This document shows, piece after piece, positions 1 through 7,866 of a DNA stretch of 64,000 bases. A model generated the notes under the pieces. It saw nothing but the letters and a program-made list of their open reading frames with translations. It was not told the origin of the DNA and did no database searches. A program made the translations under genes and the position numbers. Within the stretch, counting starts at the first letter, position 1, and the number at the start of each line of letters is the position of its first letter. The stretch spans positions 18,219 to 82,218 of the forward strand of contig CAMJML010000016.1 in NCBI GenBank assembly GCA_946407015.1, given 5' to 3'. Origin of the DNA: an uncultured Selenomonadales bacterium. Lineage in GTDB: Bacteria > Bacillota > Negativicutes > DSM-1736 > Dendrosporobacteraceae.

Positions 1-58
1 TTTCGGGTGCTGAATACCTGGTTTTATCAGGGACCTGTTCTTAGAAGGAGTATTGCTC

Positions 59-1255
59 ATGGAAAATACACAGCAAGCGGTTACGAAGTTATGGAACCGC
101 TCGTTTGTTCTTGTTACACTCGTTAATTTTTTGATTTGTACGAACACGTTCATGCTGATGGCTACATTGCCTGTTTTTATTCAGCATGTAGGTGGAAGTA
201 AATTGCTTGCCGGCATCATTGGCGGGATGCTTACCTTGACGGGGTTTTTTGCCCGGCCCTTTTTTGGCGACATGCTGGACCGGATGGGGCGGAAGCCTAT
301 TTTGATCAGCGGGCTGTCTATATTATTACTGGTTACGGCTTTGTATGGTTTCACTTCGTCATTGGTCTGTCTGTTTCTATTACGCATTCTGCAGGGGTTA
401 GGCTGGAGCGCAGCCAGCACAGCGACCAGTACGATTGCGTCCGATTTAATTCCGGCTGGCCGCCGGGCGGAAGGCATGGGTTATTTTGGCGTTTCTTCTT
501 CGCTGGCCATGGCATTGGGGCCGGCGTTAGGATTATACCTGGTCGAACAATCCGGCTACTTCATGCTGTATCTGAATGCTGCCGTTTTTGCGGGGATAAG
601 CTTATGTATCGGATTGAGGAGTTCTTATGCGGTCCATGGCTTGGCAAGCCGTTTGCCCCGCAAATGCGAACCAAGCCATAGGCGGCTTATCGAACCAACC
701 GCGTTGGAACCTTCTATACTCATTTTTCTGATCTCAACCACCTATGCGGGAATTGTTACCTTTATTCCATCCTATGCGGCCTATAAAGGCATTGAGGGGA
801 TTGGCAGCTTTTTTGTGTTGTACGCGTTTGCTTTGTTGCTGACCCGAACGTTCAGTGGCCGCGTGGCCGACCGGCTGGGCATGACCAGAGTGGTCGTTCC
901 CGGCATGGTGCTGCTGGTATTGGCTTTAGTATTGCTCATGAAAGCCGCCTCATTAGGAGCATTCATGGTAGCCGCAATTTTTTACGGTTTGGGCTTTGGC
1001 TCCATTCAGCCGGTACTCAATGCCTTGGTAATTACCCTGGCGCCCGCTGAGCGCAGGGGGAGCGCTAATGCGACTTTCCTGGCAGGATTGGATATGGGAG
1101 TGGGTTTAGGAGCGATTGCCTGGGGTGCTGTTGCTCAGCAACTGGGTTTTATCCATATTTACTCGTTGTCAGCCGTCCTCATTGTTGCCGCGTTGGTTTT
1201 CTATTATATCGCTGTTTGCCGAAGTGCTGAACAAAGCGTTTGCGATGCTTCTTAG
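59..1255 (+). CDS. MFS transporter, drug/metabolite efflux type
   Basis: Polytopic inner-membrane protein of about 398 residues with the twelve-helix pattern of the major facilitator superfamily. The loop after helix 2 carries the MFS signature (GDMLDRMGRKP, near residues 75-85), and a related RVADRLG motif lies in the second half. The ATG at 59 is preceded by AGAAGGAG at 43-50; a TTG six bases earlier is in frame but too close to that site. The proton-coupled efflux role is inferred from family membership and the substrate cannot be told. It stands alone, followed by a 70-base gap before the rubrerythrin gene. Confidence 0.85.
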   Translation: MENTQQAVTKLWNRSFVLVTLVNFLICTNTFMLMATLPVFIQHVGGSKLLAGIIGGMLTLTGFFARPFFGDMLDRMGRKPILISGLSILLLVTALYGFTSSLVCLFLLRILQGLGWSAASTATSTIASDLIPAGRRAEGMGYFGVSSSLAMALGPALGLYLVEQSGYFMLYLNAAVFAGISLCIGLRSSYAVHGLASRLPRKCEPSHRRLIEPTALEPSILIFLISTTYAGIVTFIPSYAAYKGIEGIGSFFVLYAFALLLTRTFSGRVADRLGMTRVVVPGMVLLVLALVLLMKAASLGAFMVAAIFYGLGFGSIQPVLNALVITLAPAERRGSANATFLAGLDMGVGLGAIAWGAVAQQLGFIHIYSLSAVLIVAALVFYYIAVCRSAEQSVCDAS

Positions 1256-1328
1256 CGTCCCCAAGGGGAGGAAGTAGTCCCTGATGTGTAGAATATAAAT
1301 ACCATTAAGCTAAAGGAGTGTGGATGAC

Positions 1329-1868
1329 ATGAGTGAAAATTTAAAAGGAACCAAAACGGAAGCCAATTTAAAAGCAGCTTTTGCCGGTGAATCAATGGCT
1401 AGAAATAAATATGCCTATTTTGCCAGCGTTGCAAAAAAAGAAGGTTATGAAGCTATTGCTTCAGTATTCCAGGAAACTGCCGACAATGAGGCAGCCCATG
1501 CGAAAATTTGGTTTAATTTATTAAAGGGTATTGGCGATACTAAGACCAATTTGCAGCATGCAGCCGAGGGTGAGCACGATGAGTGGACCAGCATGTATAA
1601 GGAATTTGCTGAAACCGCCGAAGCGGAAGGTTTTAAAGATATTGCCGGTTTGTTCAAACGGGTGGGGCAAATTGAAAAAGAACATGAAGAACGCTACCGT
1701 GATCTTCTGAAGAATGTCGAAGAAGGCGCTGTTTTCAAAAAACCAGAGACACAAGCATGGCGCTGTAGAGTGTGCGGCCATCGTCATGAAGGCCTTTCTG
1801 CTCCAGGTGTTTGTCCGACCTGTAAGCATCCACAGGCGTTTTTTGAAATCGTATATCAGAATTACTAA
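1329..1868 (+). CDS. rbr: Rubrerythrin
   Basis: Non-haem iron peroxidase of anaerobes that reduces hydrogen peroxide in the cytoplasm. The N-terminal 140 residues form a ferritin-like four-helix diiron domain with repeated E and ExxH ligands ([28 protein letters not shown]). The C-terminus is a rubredoxin-like iron site with two CxxC pairs (CRVCG and CPTCK). About 179 residues, normal for the family. The ATG at 1329 lies 10 bases after AAGGAG; a GTG at 1320 overlaps the site and is unlikely. A clear terminator follows. Together with the reverse rubrerythrin at 3377 it suggests a strict anaerobe coping with oxygen exposure. Confidence 0.95.
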   Translation: MSENLKGTKTEANLKAAFAGESMARNKYAYFASVAKKEGYEAIASVFQETADNEAAHAKIWFNLLKGIGDTKTNLQHAAEGEHDEWTSMYKEFAETAEAEGFKDIAGLFKRVGQIEKEHEERYRDLLKNVEEGAVFKKPETQAWRCRVCGHRHEGLSAPGVCPTCKHPQAFFEIVYQNY

Positions 1869-1914
1869 GCTTGACGCTGCAGCCTTTATCGGGGTTGTCC
1901 GTCCGGCTAAGAGT

Positions 1915-1944
1915 AAAAAGACGTTGGTAAACCAACGTCTTTTT
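1915..1944 (+). terminator. Intrinsic terminator after rubrerythrin
   Basis: Inverted repeat AAAAAGACGTTGG / CCAACGTCTTTTT with a TAAA loop, ending in a T run. It lies about 50 bases after the rubrerythrin stop codon. Confidence 0.85.
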
Positions 1945-2045
1945 GTTAAGTGGCGGCGAAAAACGATCGGAAGCTTAGCTGCCCATTGCGATTGCGCCGG
2001 CGGCAGCCTTGTGAAAACAGCAATATAGATAAGGAGAATCGTGCG

Positions 2046-3080
2046 ATGTATAGTTTTAAAAATGATTACAGCGAAGGGGCGCATCCCCGAATCTTACAAG
2101 CTTTAATCAATACCAACCTGGAGCAGTCCGAAGGCTATGGCATGGATGCCTTCACCCAGGAGGCAAGCCGTCTGATACGAGAAATCATCCAGCAGCCCAA
2201 GGCGGAGGTCCACTTGCTGTCAGGTGGGACCCAAACCAATCTAACGGCTTTAGCGGCATTCTTACGCCCCCATGAGGCTGTGATTGCCGCCAATACCGGA
2301 CATATTCTGGTGCATGAAACTGGAGCTATCGAAGCTACCGGGCATAAAATCCTTTCGGTTGCAGTCAGTAACGGCAAATTAACACCCGAACAGATTGAAG
2401 CTGTTCTGATTGAACATTGTGATGAGCATATGGTAAAGCCCCGGCTGGTATATATCTCGAATCCGACCGAAATTGGCTCGATTTATCAAAAAGCGGAACT
2501 GGAACAGCTCAGTCAGTTCTGTAAAGCAAACGCGTTGCTGCTCTATATGGATGGCGCCCGCTTGGGATCGGCTTTATGTTCTGAGGAAAATGACCTGGCT
2601 TTAGCCGAGTTAGCCGCTTTCGTGGATGCTTTTTACATCGGCGGCACCAAAAACGGAGCGTTGCTGGGGGAAGCTCTGGTCATCTGCAACGACTCGCTAA
2701 AGGACGATTTTCGCTTTCACATGAAACAAAAAGGGGCTCTTTTGGCCAAGGGCAAGCTGTTGGGGATTCAGTTCCGGGAGCTGTTTACGGATGACTTGTA
2801 CTTTGAATTGGCCCGCCATGCCAATCTAATGGCCGGGCAGCTGAAGCAGGCCATCGAACAAGCCGGCTATCCGTTTCTGACTCATTCACCGTCCAATCAA
2901 GTTTTCCCGATTTTGCCCAACTCAGTCATTACAAAACTTCAGGAAAAGTATGCTTTCTATATTTGGTCAAAAGTCAACGAGGAATATTCCTCTATCCGGC
3001 TGGTGACTTCATGGGCTACCAGCCAGGAGGCGGTTGCCGCTTTTATTGATGATCTCATACAGTTGACTAACAAGCCCTGA
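2046..3080 (+). CDS. ltaE: Low-specificity L-threonine aldolase
   Basis: PLP enzyme of fold type I (beta-eliminating lyase family) that splits threonine or allo-threonine into glycine and acetaldehyde in the cytoplasm. Visible family motifs are the PLP-binding Asp region (YMDGARLGSAL) and the Schiff-base lysine region (YIGGTKNGALLGE). The 344-residue length fits. The start is the ATG at 2046, with AAGGAG at 2031-2036; the open frame runs upstream through the previous terminator, so the longer version is not credible. It is monocistronic, with terminators on both sides. Its product glycine may connect with the glycine riboswitch at 6240, but nothing in the sequence proves a link. Confidence 0.9.
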   Translation: MYSFKNDYSEGAHPRILQALINTNLEQSEGYGMDAFTQEASRLIREIIQQPKAEVHLLSGGTQTNLTALAAFLRPHEAVIAANTGHILVHETGAIEATGHKILSVAVSNGKLTPEQIEAVLIEHCDEHMVKPRLVYISNPTEIGSIYQKAELEQLSQFCKANALLLYMDGARLGSALCSEENDLALAELAAFVDAFYIGGTKNGALLGEALVICNDSLKDDFRFHMKQKGALLAKGKLLGIQFRELFTDDLYFELARHANLMAGQLKQAIEQAGYPFLTHSPSNQVFPILPNSVITKLQEKYAFYIWSKVNEEYSSIRLVTSWATSQEAVAAFIDDLIQLTNKP

Positions 3081-3162
3081 TGATAAAAAGCGACCGGATC
3101 AATGGGCTGCACCGAAAACTAGAGAAAAAAGAAAAATGCCAATCGTAGAATATCTTTGGATG

Positions 3163-3210
3163 ATGCCGACTGATGCTGTTTTTAAAATAGCGTCAGTCGG
3201 CATTTTATTT
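3163..3210 (+). terminator. Intrinsic terminator after threonine aldolase
   Basis: Eleven-base arms ATGCCGACTGA / TCAGTCGGCAT separated by 19 bases and followed by TTTATTT. The rest of the 296-base gap to the next gene holds no gene that I can see. Confidence 0.75.
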
Positions 3211-3376
3211 GGAGTAGGAAACATGATACTGAAATGCATAATTCTGACAGAAAATATCAAACTATTTTAAGGCTGAAGTAGCGTGTCAACCCTAACCCTG
3301 CACAATTTCACGGATGCCTGCAGTTTAAGGTTATCATGGTACCCGTCAGCTTTATTCAATGTCAGGAGGAACCCAG

Positions 3377-3919
3377 ATGAAGAAATTTGTTTGTACCGTG
3401 TGTGGTTATGTCCATGAAGGGCCCGAAGCTCCGGATAAGTGTCCTGTCTGTAAAGCCAGTAAAGACAAATTTAAGGAAATGACCGGTGAGCTGTCCTGGG
3501 CCGATGAGCACAGAATTGGCATTGTCAAAGATGTTCCGGTTGAGATTCTGGAAGGTTTGAGGGCCAATTTTACTGGCGAGTGCACCGAGGTAGGCATGTA
3601 TCTGGCTATGTCCCGTCAGGCTGATAGACAAGGATATCCTGAAGTGGCAGAAGCTTATAAAAGGATTGCATTTGAAGAAGCGGAGCATGCGGCTAAATTT
3701 GCGGAGATACTTGGAGAAGTGGTGGTGGCGGATACAAAAGCCAACTTGCGTGCGCGGGTTGAAGCCGAGTATGGCGCTTGCGACGGCAAAAAGAAATTGG
3801 CAGAATTAGCGAAAAAGCATAATCTGGAGGCTATTCATGATACCGTTCATGAAATGGGCAAGGACGAGGCTAGACATGGCTGTGCCTTTAAAGGCCTGCT
3901 GGACCGCTATTTCAATTAG
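3377..3919 (+). CDS. Reverse rubrerythrin (NADH peroxidase-type)
   Basis: Peroxide-scavenging protein with the domain order reversed relative to classical rubrerythrin. The rubredoxin-like site comes first (CTVCG and CPVCK, residues about 5-25), followed by a ferritin-like diiron domain ([29 protein letters not shown]). This order is known from clostridial reverse rubrerythrins, which act as NADH-dependent peroxidases with a reductase partner. 180 residues. The ATG at 3377 follows AGGAGG at 3364-3369. The DUF1540 gene starts 14 bases after the stop, so the two are probably co-transcribed. Confidence 0.92.
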   Translation: MKKFVCTVCGYVHEGPEAPDKCPVCKASKDKFKEMTGELSWADEHRIGIVKDVPVEILEGLRANFTGECTEVGMYLAMSRQADRQGYPEVAEAYKRIAFEEAEHAAKFAEILGEVVVADTKANLRARVEAEYGACDGKKKLAELAKKHNLEAIHDTVHEMGKDEARHGCAFKGLLDRYFN

Positions 3920-3933
3920 AAAGGAGATTGACA

Positions 3934-4278
3934 ATGAGTAGAATTAACTGTGAAGTGACAAGTTGCTCACATAATAAGGATCAAGTTTGTTATGCCAATT
4001 GCGTGGATATTGTCGGCAGTGCTGCTGATTCCGAACAAAGCACCTGCTGTGGATCTTTCTTAAGCAAAGTGGTTTATTCTGAGTTGACGAATAATGTGGT
4101 CAGCGGAGGCTCTTGTGACTGTTTGAAGTGTACGGTGGAAACTTGTGCCTATCATCGCAACCAGCTTTGTACGCTGGATCAGATCCAGGTAACCGGCAAT
4201 CATGCCGAATATTATACCCACACCGACTGTGCCAGTTTTAAACTGGCCGGCGGCCTGACTAACGAGGCCGGCATCTAA
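3934..4278 (+). CDS. DUF1540 protein with two cysteine-rich repeats
   Basis: Small 114-residue cytoplasmic protein with two DUF1540 modules, roughly residues 3-40 and 58-105. Each has the pattern Cys-x3-Cys-x6-Cys and a further pair of cysteines (INCEVTSCSHN...CYANC; CLKCTVETCAYH...LCTLDQI). The cysteine spacing suggests a metal or iron-sulfur site, but the function of the family is not established. The ATG at 3934 has AAGGAG 7 bases upstream. It sits directly behind reverse rubrerythrin, so a part in oxidative stress or iron handling is a reasonable guess only. Confidence 0.85.
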   Translation: MSRINCEVTSCSHNKDQVCYANCVDIVGSAADSEQSTCCGSFLSKVVYSELTNNVVSGGSCDCLKCTVETCAYHRNQLCTLDQIQVTGNHAEYYTHTDCASFKLAGGLTNEAGI

Positions 4279-4309
4279 TACAGCCATACAGGAAAAAAGG
4301 ACATTCGAT

Positions 4310-4360
4310 AGACAGAAGTCGAGCCTGATGCAACACAGGTGAGCTTCTGTCTGTTTTGTT
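4310..4360 (+). terminator. Intrinsic terminator of the reverse rubrerythrin-DUF1540 operon
   Basis: AGACAGAAG at 4310 pairs with CTTCTGTCT at 4344-4352, followed by GTTTTGTTT. Confidence 0.75.
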
Positions 4361-4431
4361 TACTCGCAAGCAGTCGTGCTGCTTAAAAAGCTTATGACTC
4401 GGGTACTAGGATGAATGGGACCTAGGTTCGA

Positions 4432-4460
4432 TTGATTAATTGAGCAGAAATCGGTATAAT
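4432..4460 (+). promoter_or_regulatory. Sigma-70 type promoter of the HD-GYP gene
   Basis: TTGATT at 4432-4437, a 17-base spacer and a perfect TATAAT at 4455-4460. The HD-GYP start codon is 72 bases downstream. Confidence 0.65.
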
Positions 4461-4531
4461 AATTGGTAAAAATAGGAAAGATTTGTCGATTATAGGCTAT
4501 TTCATGAACCCGAGATAGGAGGCAAGAGTAC

Positions 4532-5590
4532 ATGGCAAAAATGATGGCAGTAAAAGATTTAGTGCCTGGATATGTTCTCGCAGACTCGGTTCTATCCGTC
4601 AAGGGTAAAGTATTGCTGGGGAAAGACGTGGAATTAACTCCCCGGCATATTACATTGCTCAATACCTGGGATGTCCAGAATGTATTTATCCAGACGGCCA
4701 ATGAGCAGACTGCCGCCGTGGTGGAAGAGGTGCCAGAACCTCTGGTAGCGGATATGTCCCAGAAAGTAAGTTCAAAGAACTATTTGCAATTTGTCCAGGA
4801 ATTCGATTCACTGGTAACCAATATTGCTCAGACCTTTGACTTTATCCAAAAGAGTAAGGTAATCCCATTAACGCCTTTACGGGAAGCGGCGGGGCAAATT
4901 CATGGTACAATCACGAAAAATGGCCTTGCTGTGGTGAACTATCTGCTGATTGGTGATTATAAGCTGGCAAACTTTGTTTCACGGCATTCCGTGATGGTTG
5001 CCTTTTTTGCCGGAAATATTGCCCGGCAAATGAAATGGAGTGAAGAGGATATCCGGGGAGTGGCTTTGGCAGGCCTGCTGCATGATGTTGGGAACCTGGC
5101 TGCCGGCAAGGTCAATGAATCCAAAACCCATTTAACTGAGACTGCGATGCTGCTGAAAAAGGCCAATGGCCTTACGCGCGAAATTATCCTGGGTATTATC
5201 CAACACCGGGAATGTATGGATGGCAGCGGTTTTCCAACGGCAATCCATGGGGATAAAATTCATCCTTATGCGAAGATCATTGCGGTGGCTGACTTATTTC
5301 ATGTGCAGGCTTATACCGGTGAATATGCCAACCCTTTTCCGGTGCTAGAGACATTGTCGCATGAAATGCTGGGCAAGCTGGATACGGCGGTGTGCCATAC
5401 CTTCATCAGCCAGATCCGCGATAGTTTACTCAACAATAAAGTGCAGCTCCAGGATGGCCGTGAGGCGGAAGTGATCTTTTTTCATCCGAATGGTTCTTCC
5501 TTGCCGCTCGTGCGCACAGCCGACGGACAGATCGTGGATTGTTCTCAGCGGGGGGCAGCCAGTATCAGCCGTGTTGTTTCACCCAATTAG
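4532..5590 (+). CDS. HD-GYP-like domain protein with altered active site
   Basis: 352-residue soluble protein. The first 60 residues look like the short beta-rich module often found before HD-GYP domains (VKDLVPGYVLADSV). The HD core spans about 145-300. HD-GYP proteins hydrolyse cyclic di-GMP, but two signatures deviate here: HDVGN (184-188) instead of HDxGK, and HRECMDGSGFP (225-235) instead of HHExxDGxGYP, so the second histidine and the GYP tyrosine are replaced. The protein may be a weak enzyme or a sensor. The ATG at 4532 follows AGGAGG at 4517-4522. No membrane segments or sensory domain are visible. Confidence 0.8.
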   Translation: MAKMMAVKDLVPGYVLADSVLSVKGKVLLGKDVELTPRHITLLNTWDVQNVFIQTANEQTAAVVEEVPEPLVADMSQKVSSKNYLQFVQEFDSLVTNIAQTFDFIQKSKVIPLTPLREAAGQIHGTITKNGLAVVNYLLIGDYKLANFVSRHSVMVAFFAGNIARQMKWSEEDIRGVALAGLLHDVGNLAAGKVNESKTHLTETAMLLKKANGLTREIILGIIQHRECMDGSGFPTAIHGDKIHPYAKIIAVADLFHVQAYTGEYANPFPVLETLSHEMLGKLDTAVCHTFISQIRDSLLNNKVQLQDGREAEVIFFHPNGSSLPLVRTADGQIVDCSQRGAASISRVVSPN

Positions 5591-5665
5591 AATCTTTGTG
5601 CCGGCTTGCAGGAAAAATTCAACCTTGCTGCGAAAATACAGCTTAAAAGCAAAGGAGTGAGGCTG

Positions 5666-5938
5666 ATGGACGAACGTACTCATGCTGCGGAGCGTTTCAG
5701 GCTGAAAATTGGCGATACCGAACGTTCGGCAGAAGAAGTGGTTGCAGATTTGAAACACTATGGTGAGCCGGTTATTGAAGCCGTTTTAGAAACTCCGGGA
5801 ACGGGCAGGACTGCAGCGGGAGCTTCGGTGATTCTTGCGGTTTCGGCTGCTGGACTGGATGAGCCGGGACTCATGCGCAAGCTGAATGAAGCAGGTGGCT
5901 GCATGTATCAAATTGCTTCTGTGACCAAATTAGCTTAG
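5666..5938 (+). CDS. Hypothetical protein, 90 residues
   Basis: Small protein that I do not recognise. The ATG at 5666 has AAAGGAG 8-9 bases upstream; the open frame extends to 5606 without a ribosome binding site. The sequence is acidic at the N-terminus, lacks cysteines outside one position and shows no membrane segment or signal peptide. It could be a small alpha/beta protein (VVADLKHYGEPVIEAV). It follows the HD-GYP gene by 75 bases with no terminator between, so it may share that transcript. Confidence 0.6.
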   Translation: MDERTHAAERFRLKIGDTERSAEEVVADLKHYGEPVIEAVLETPGTGRTAAGASVILAVSAAGLDEPGLMRKLNEAGGCMYQIASVTKLA

Positions 5939-5967
5939 GTTGTGCATTAACTTTTCATACCATCATC

Positions 5968-6008
5968 AAAGCACCTGAGTGCGAACTTTGGGTGCTTTTG
6001 TCATGCCT
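5968..6008 (+). terminator. Probable terminator after the 90-residue ORF
   Basis: AAAGCACC at 5968-5975 pairs with GGTGCTTT at 5991-5998, followed by a T-rich stretch. A short tandem repeat of TCATGCCTTTG lies just after it. Confidence 0.6.
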
Positions 6009-6104
6009 TTGTCATGCCTTTGTTTTATGGATGATTTGACGAAAAAGTGTTTGCTTTTATGTTGCACTTACTAAAAAATACTCGCTTGCAGCTCGAAAGT
6101 ATAC

Positions 6105-6133
6105 TTGACAACAAACAAAAATAGCATTATGAT
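6105..6133 (+). promoter_or_regulatory. Consensus promoter of the glycine riboswitch transcript
   Basis: Perfect TTGACA at 6105-6110, a 17-base spacer and TATGAT at 6128-6133. A transcript starting near 6140 would contain the aptamer at 6240 and the terminator at 6381 before the binding-protein gene. Confidence 0.8.
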
Positions 6134-6239
6134 TAAAAAGTGCTAAAAATTTAATACTGGTGTCCATGTGAAGTTTGCGGAAAGTCTTCTAACTACACAC
6201 AAAGTAGCCGATGAAGCGTATAACCGTAAATGGATGGAA

Positions 6240-6326
6240 CTCTGGAGAGCCCCTGCCAGCAGGGCGCCGAAGGTGCAAATCGGACTGATGATAAGACCGA
6301 TGAAACTCTCAGGCAAAAGGACAGAG
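6240..6326 (+). ncRNA. Glycine riboswitch, single aptamer
   Basis: The conserved glycine aptamer core is visible. P1 is CTCTG (6240-6244) with CAGAG (6322-6326). P2 is GAGAG (6245-6249) with CTCTC (6306-6310). The signature AGGCAAAAGGACAGAG ends the aptamer, and the P3 region contains GCGCCGAAGGTGCAAAT. Only one aptamer is present; the usual second one is replaced by a long hairpin at 6330-6365, as in known singlet glycine riboswitches with a ghost aptamer. A terminator follows at 6381, so control by transcription termination is likely. The regulated gene is the LIV-type binding protein at 6483. Confidence 0.93.
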
Positions 6327-6380
6327 CATTAGGTGTACCGCAAAATTTATTTTGCGCCGTGCCTATTTGTTGTTCTTCAG

Positions 6381-6412
6381 AGTCAAATCATTGGATTTGA
6401 CTTTTTTTATTT
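6381..6412 (+). terminator. Riboswitch expression-platform terminator
   Basis: AGTCAAATC at 6381 pairs with GATTTGACT ending at 6402, followed by TTTTTTATTTT. It lies between the glycine aptamer and the start codon at 6483, so it is probably the regulated terminator of the riboswitch. Confidence 0.8.
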
Positions 6413-6482
6413 TATGGTCACTATTCAGTTAGCACGGAACCCGGTTCCTGGTCTGATGCAGATAAGCGAACGGGAATTTTGA

Positions 6483-7670
6483 ATGAGAAGGGAAGCGTTT
6501 CGGGTGAAAAAACAATCTTTTAGACTGACTGCGATGGTTATTGCAATGCTGCTAATGGCAGGTATTTTAGCGGGGTGTGGCAGTTCGGCCTCCAATGATA
6601 TTCGGATTGGGGTACTGAATGAGTTGACCGGCGGTAACGCGACAATGGGTAACTCAGCGACCAATGGAGCAAAGATGGCTATAAAAGAAGCCAATGCCAA
6701 AGGCGGTGTTTTGGGTAAACAACTGGCTGCTGTAGTTGCAGATAATAAAAGTGAGCCGTCCGAGTCGGCCAATGCTATGACTAAGCTGGCTACCCAGGAT
6801 AGAGTCGTAGCGGTTACCGGTGTGTTTTCCAGTTCGAACGCCATAGCGACCTCCAATGTGGCGGAAGGGACGAAAGTGCCGTTTTTGGCTGTCGGTGCGA
6901 CCAATCCGAAGGTAACAGTGGATGAAAAAAGCGGCAAAGTAAAAGATTATACCTTCCGGGTATGTTTTATTGATCCTTTCCAAGGAACAGTCGGAGCCAA
7001 TTTTGTGCTCAATACCTTGAAGCTGCAGAAAGCTGCCATTCTGGTAGACAACAGCAGCGATTACAGCAAAGGGTTAGCCGCTTTCTTTAAAGATGCCTTT
7101 ACAAAAGGTAATGGCAGTATCGTAGCTGAAGAAGCCTATTTGCAAAAAGATCAGGACTTTAAAACCATTCTAACCAAAGTGAAAGCGTTAAACCCTGAAG
7201 TGATCTATGTGCCAGGCTATTATGAAGAAGTCGGAAAAATCGTCCGCCAAGCCCGTGAGATGGGGATCGATGCTCCGATTGTCGGCGGAGACGGCTGGGA
7301 TTCTCCGAAGCTTGTGGAAGTTGCCGGCGCTGCTGCTTTGAATCAGACTTACTTTACCAATCATTATTCTGTCGAAGATACCAATCCTGTTTCACAGGCT
7401 TTTGTAGAAGCCTATAAGAAAGAGTATGGCCAGGCTCCCGACGCTATGGCGGTGCTTGGCTATGATGCCGCCAATGTTTTGATTGATGCCATCAAGCGTG
7501 CGAATAGTGCTGATCCGGCTAAAATCCGTGAAGCCTTGGCTGCAACCAAAGACTATCCGGCCGTTACCGGATCAACCACTTTAAATGCCACTCATGATGC
7601 TGTGAAAAGTGCCGTGATCATTGAAATGAAAGATGGCAAGCAAACATTTAAGGCGAGCGTTAAGCCGTAG
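6483..7670 (+). CDS. LIV-type ABC transporter substrate-binding lipoprotein
   Basis: Extracytoplasmic binding protein of the branched-chain amino acid (LivJ/Peripla_BP_6) family, about 395 residues. A signal peptide ends in the lipobox ILAGC, followed by the family opening IRIGVLNELTGGNATMG. Typical motifs are GVFSSSNAIA and the hinge strands around VPGYYEEVG. The start is uncertain: ATG at 6483, or GTG at 6504 with GAAGGGA upstream, which gives a more typical signal peptide. No LivH, LivM, LivG or LivF gene is near, so it must use permease components encoded elsewhere. It is preceded by a glycine riboswitch, which suggests glycine, alanine or a related amino acid as ligand. That is inference. 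Confidence 0.9.
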   Translation: MRREAFRVKKQSFRLTAMVIAMLLMAGILAGCGSSASNDIRIGVLNELTGGNATMGNSATNGAKMAIKEANAKGGVLGKQLAAVVADNKSEPSESANAMTKLATQDRVVAVTGVFSSSNAIATSNVAEGTKVPFLAVGATNPKVTVDEKSGKVKDYTFRVCFIDPFQGTVGANFVLNTLKLQKAAILVDNSSDYSKGLAAFFKDAFTKGNGSIVAEEAYLQKDQDFKTILTKVKALNPEVIYVPGYYEEVGKIVRQAREMGIDAPIVGGDGWDSPKLVEVAGAAALNQTYFTNHYSVEDTNPVSQAFVEAYKKEYGQAPDAMAVLGYDAANVLIDAIKRANSADPAKIREALAATKDYPAVTGSTTLNATHDAVKSAVIIEMKDGKQTFKASVKP

Positions 7671-7674
7671 TGTT

Positions 7675-7717
7675 ATGACCTCAATTTCCAAACCGCGGGA
7701 GTTGAGGTCATTTTTTT
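7675..7717 (+). terminator. Intrinsic terminator after the binding protein
   Basis: ATGACCTCAA at 7675 pairs with TTGAGGTCAT, followed by seven T. Confidence 0.85.
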
Positions 7718-7764
7718 GTCAATGTGGAAGTCAGCCGGGTTCAGGGTGCAAATTTTGACCTTTT

Positions 7765-7828
7765 TTAGCGAATTTTAACGAAGTTTAATCAAACCTTAAC
7801 GTTGCCGCAATCACTCGCATGATATGAT
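7765..7828 (+). promoter_or_regulatory. Pho-box-like direct repeats and -10 element before the chemoreceptor
   Basis: Four direct repeats TTAGCG (7765), TTAACG (7775), TTAATC (7785) and TTAACG (7796) recur every 10-11 bases, one helical turn. They end 21 bases before a TATGAT -10 element at 7823-7828, and there is no good -35 box. This arrangement resembles PhoP/PhoB boxes of activated promoters. The assignment rests on repeat pattern only. Confidence 0.5.
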
Positions 7829-7866
7829 GAAATCAAATTCATTGCAGTCAATGAGGAGGATGCTTT

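Noticed and set aside
1521..2084. 187-codon minus-strand frame across the rubrerythrin end
   Set aside because: It crosses a clear terminator and two real genes, has no ribosome binding site and the product looks random.
6001..6025. Tandem copy of TCATGCCTTTG
   Set aside because: Only two units directly after a terminator; too short to imply a function.
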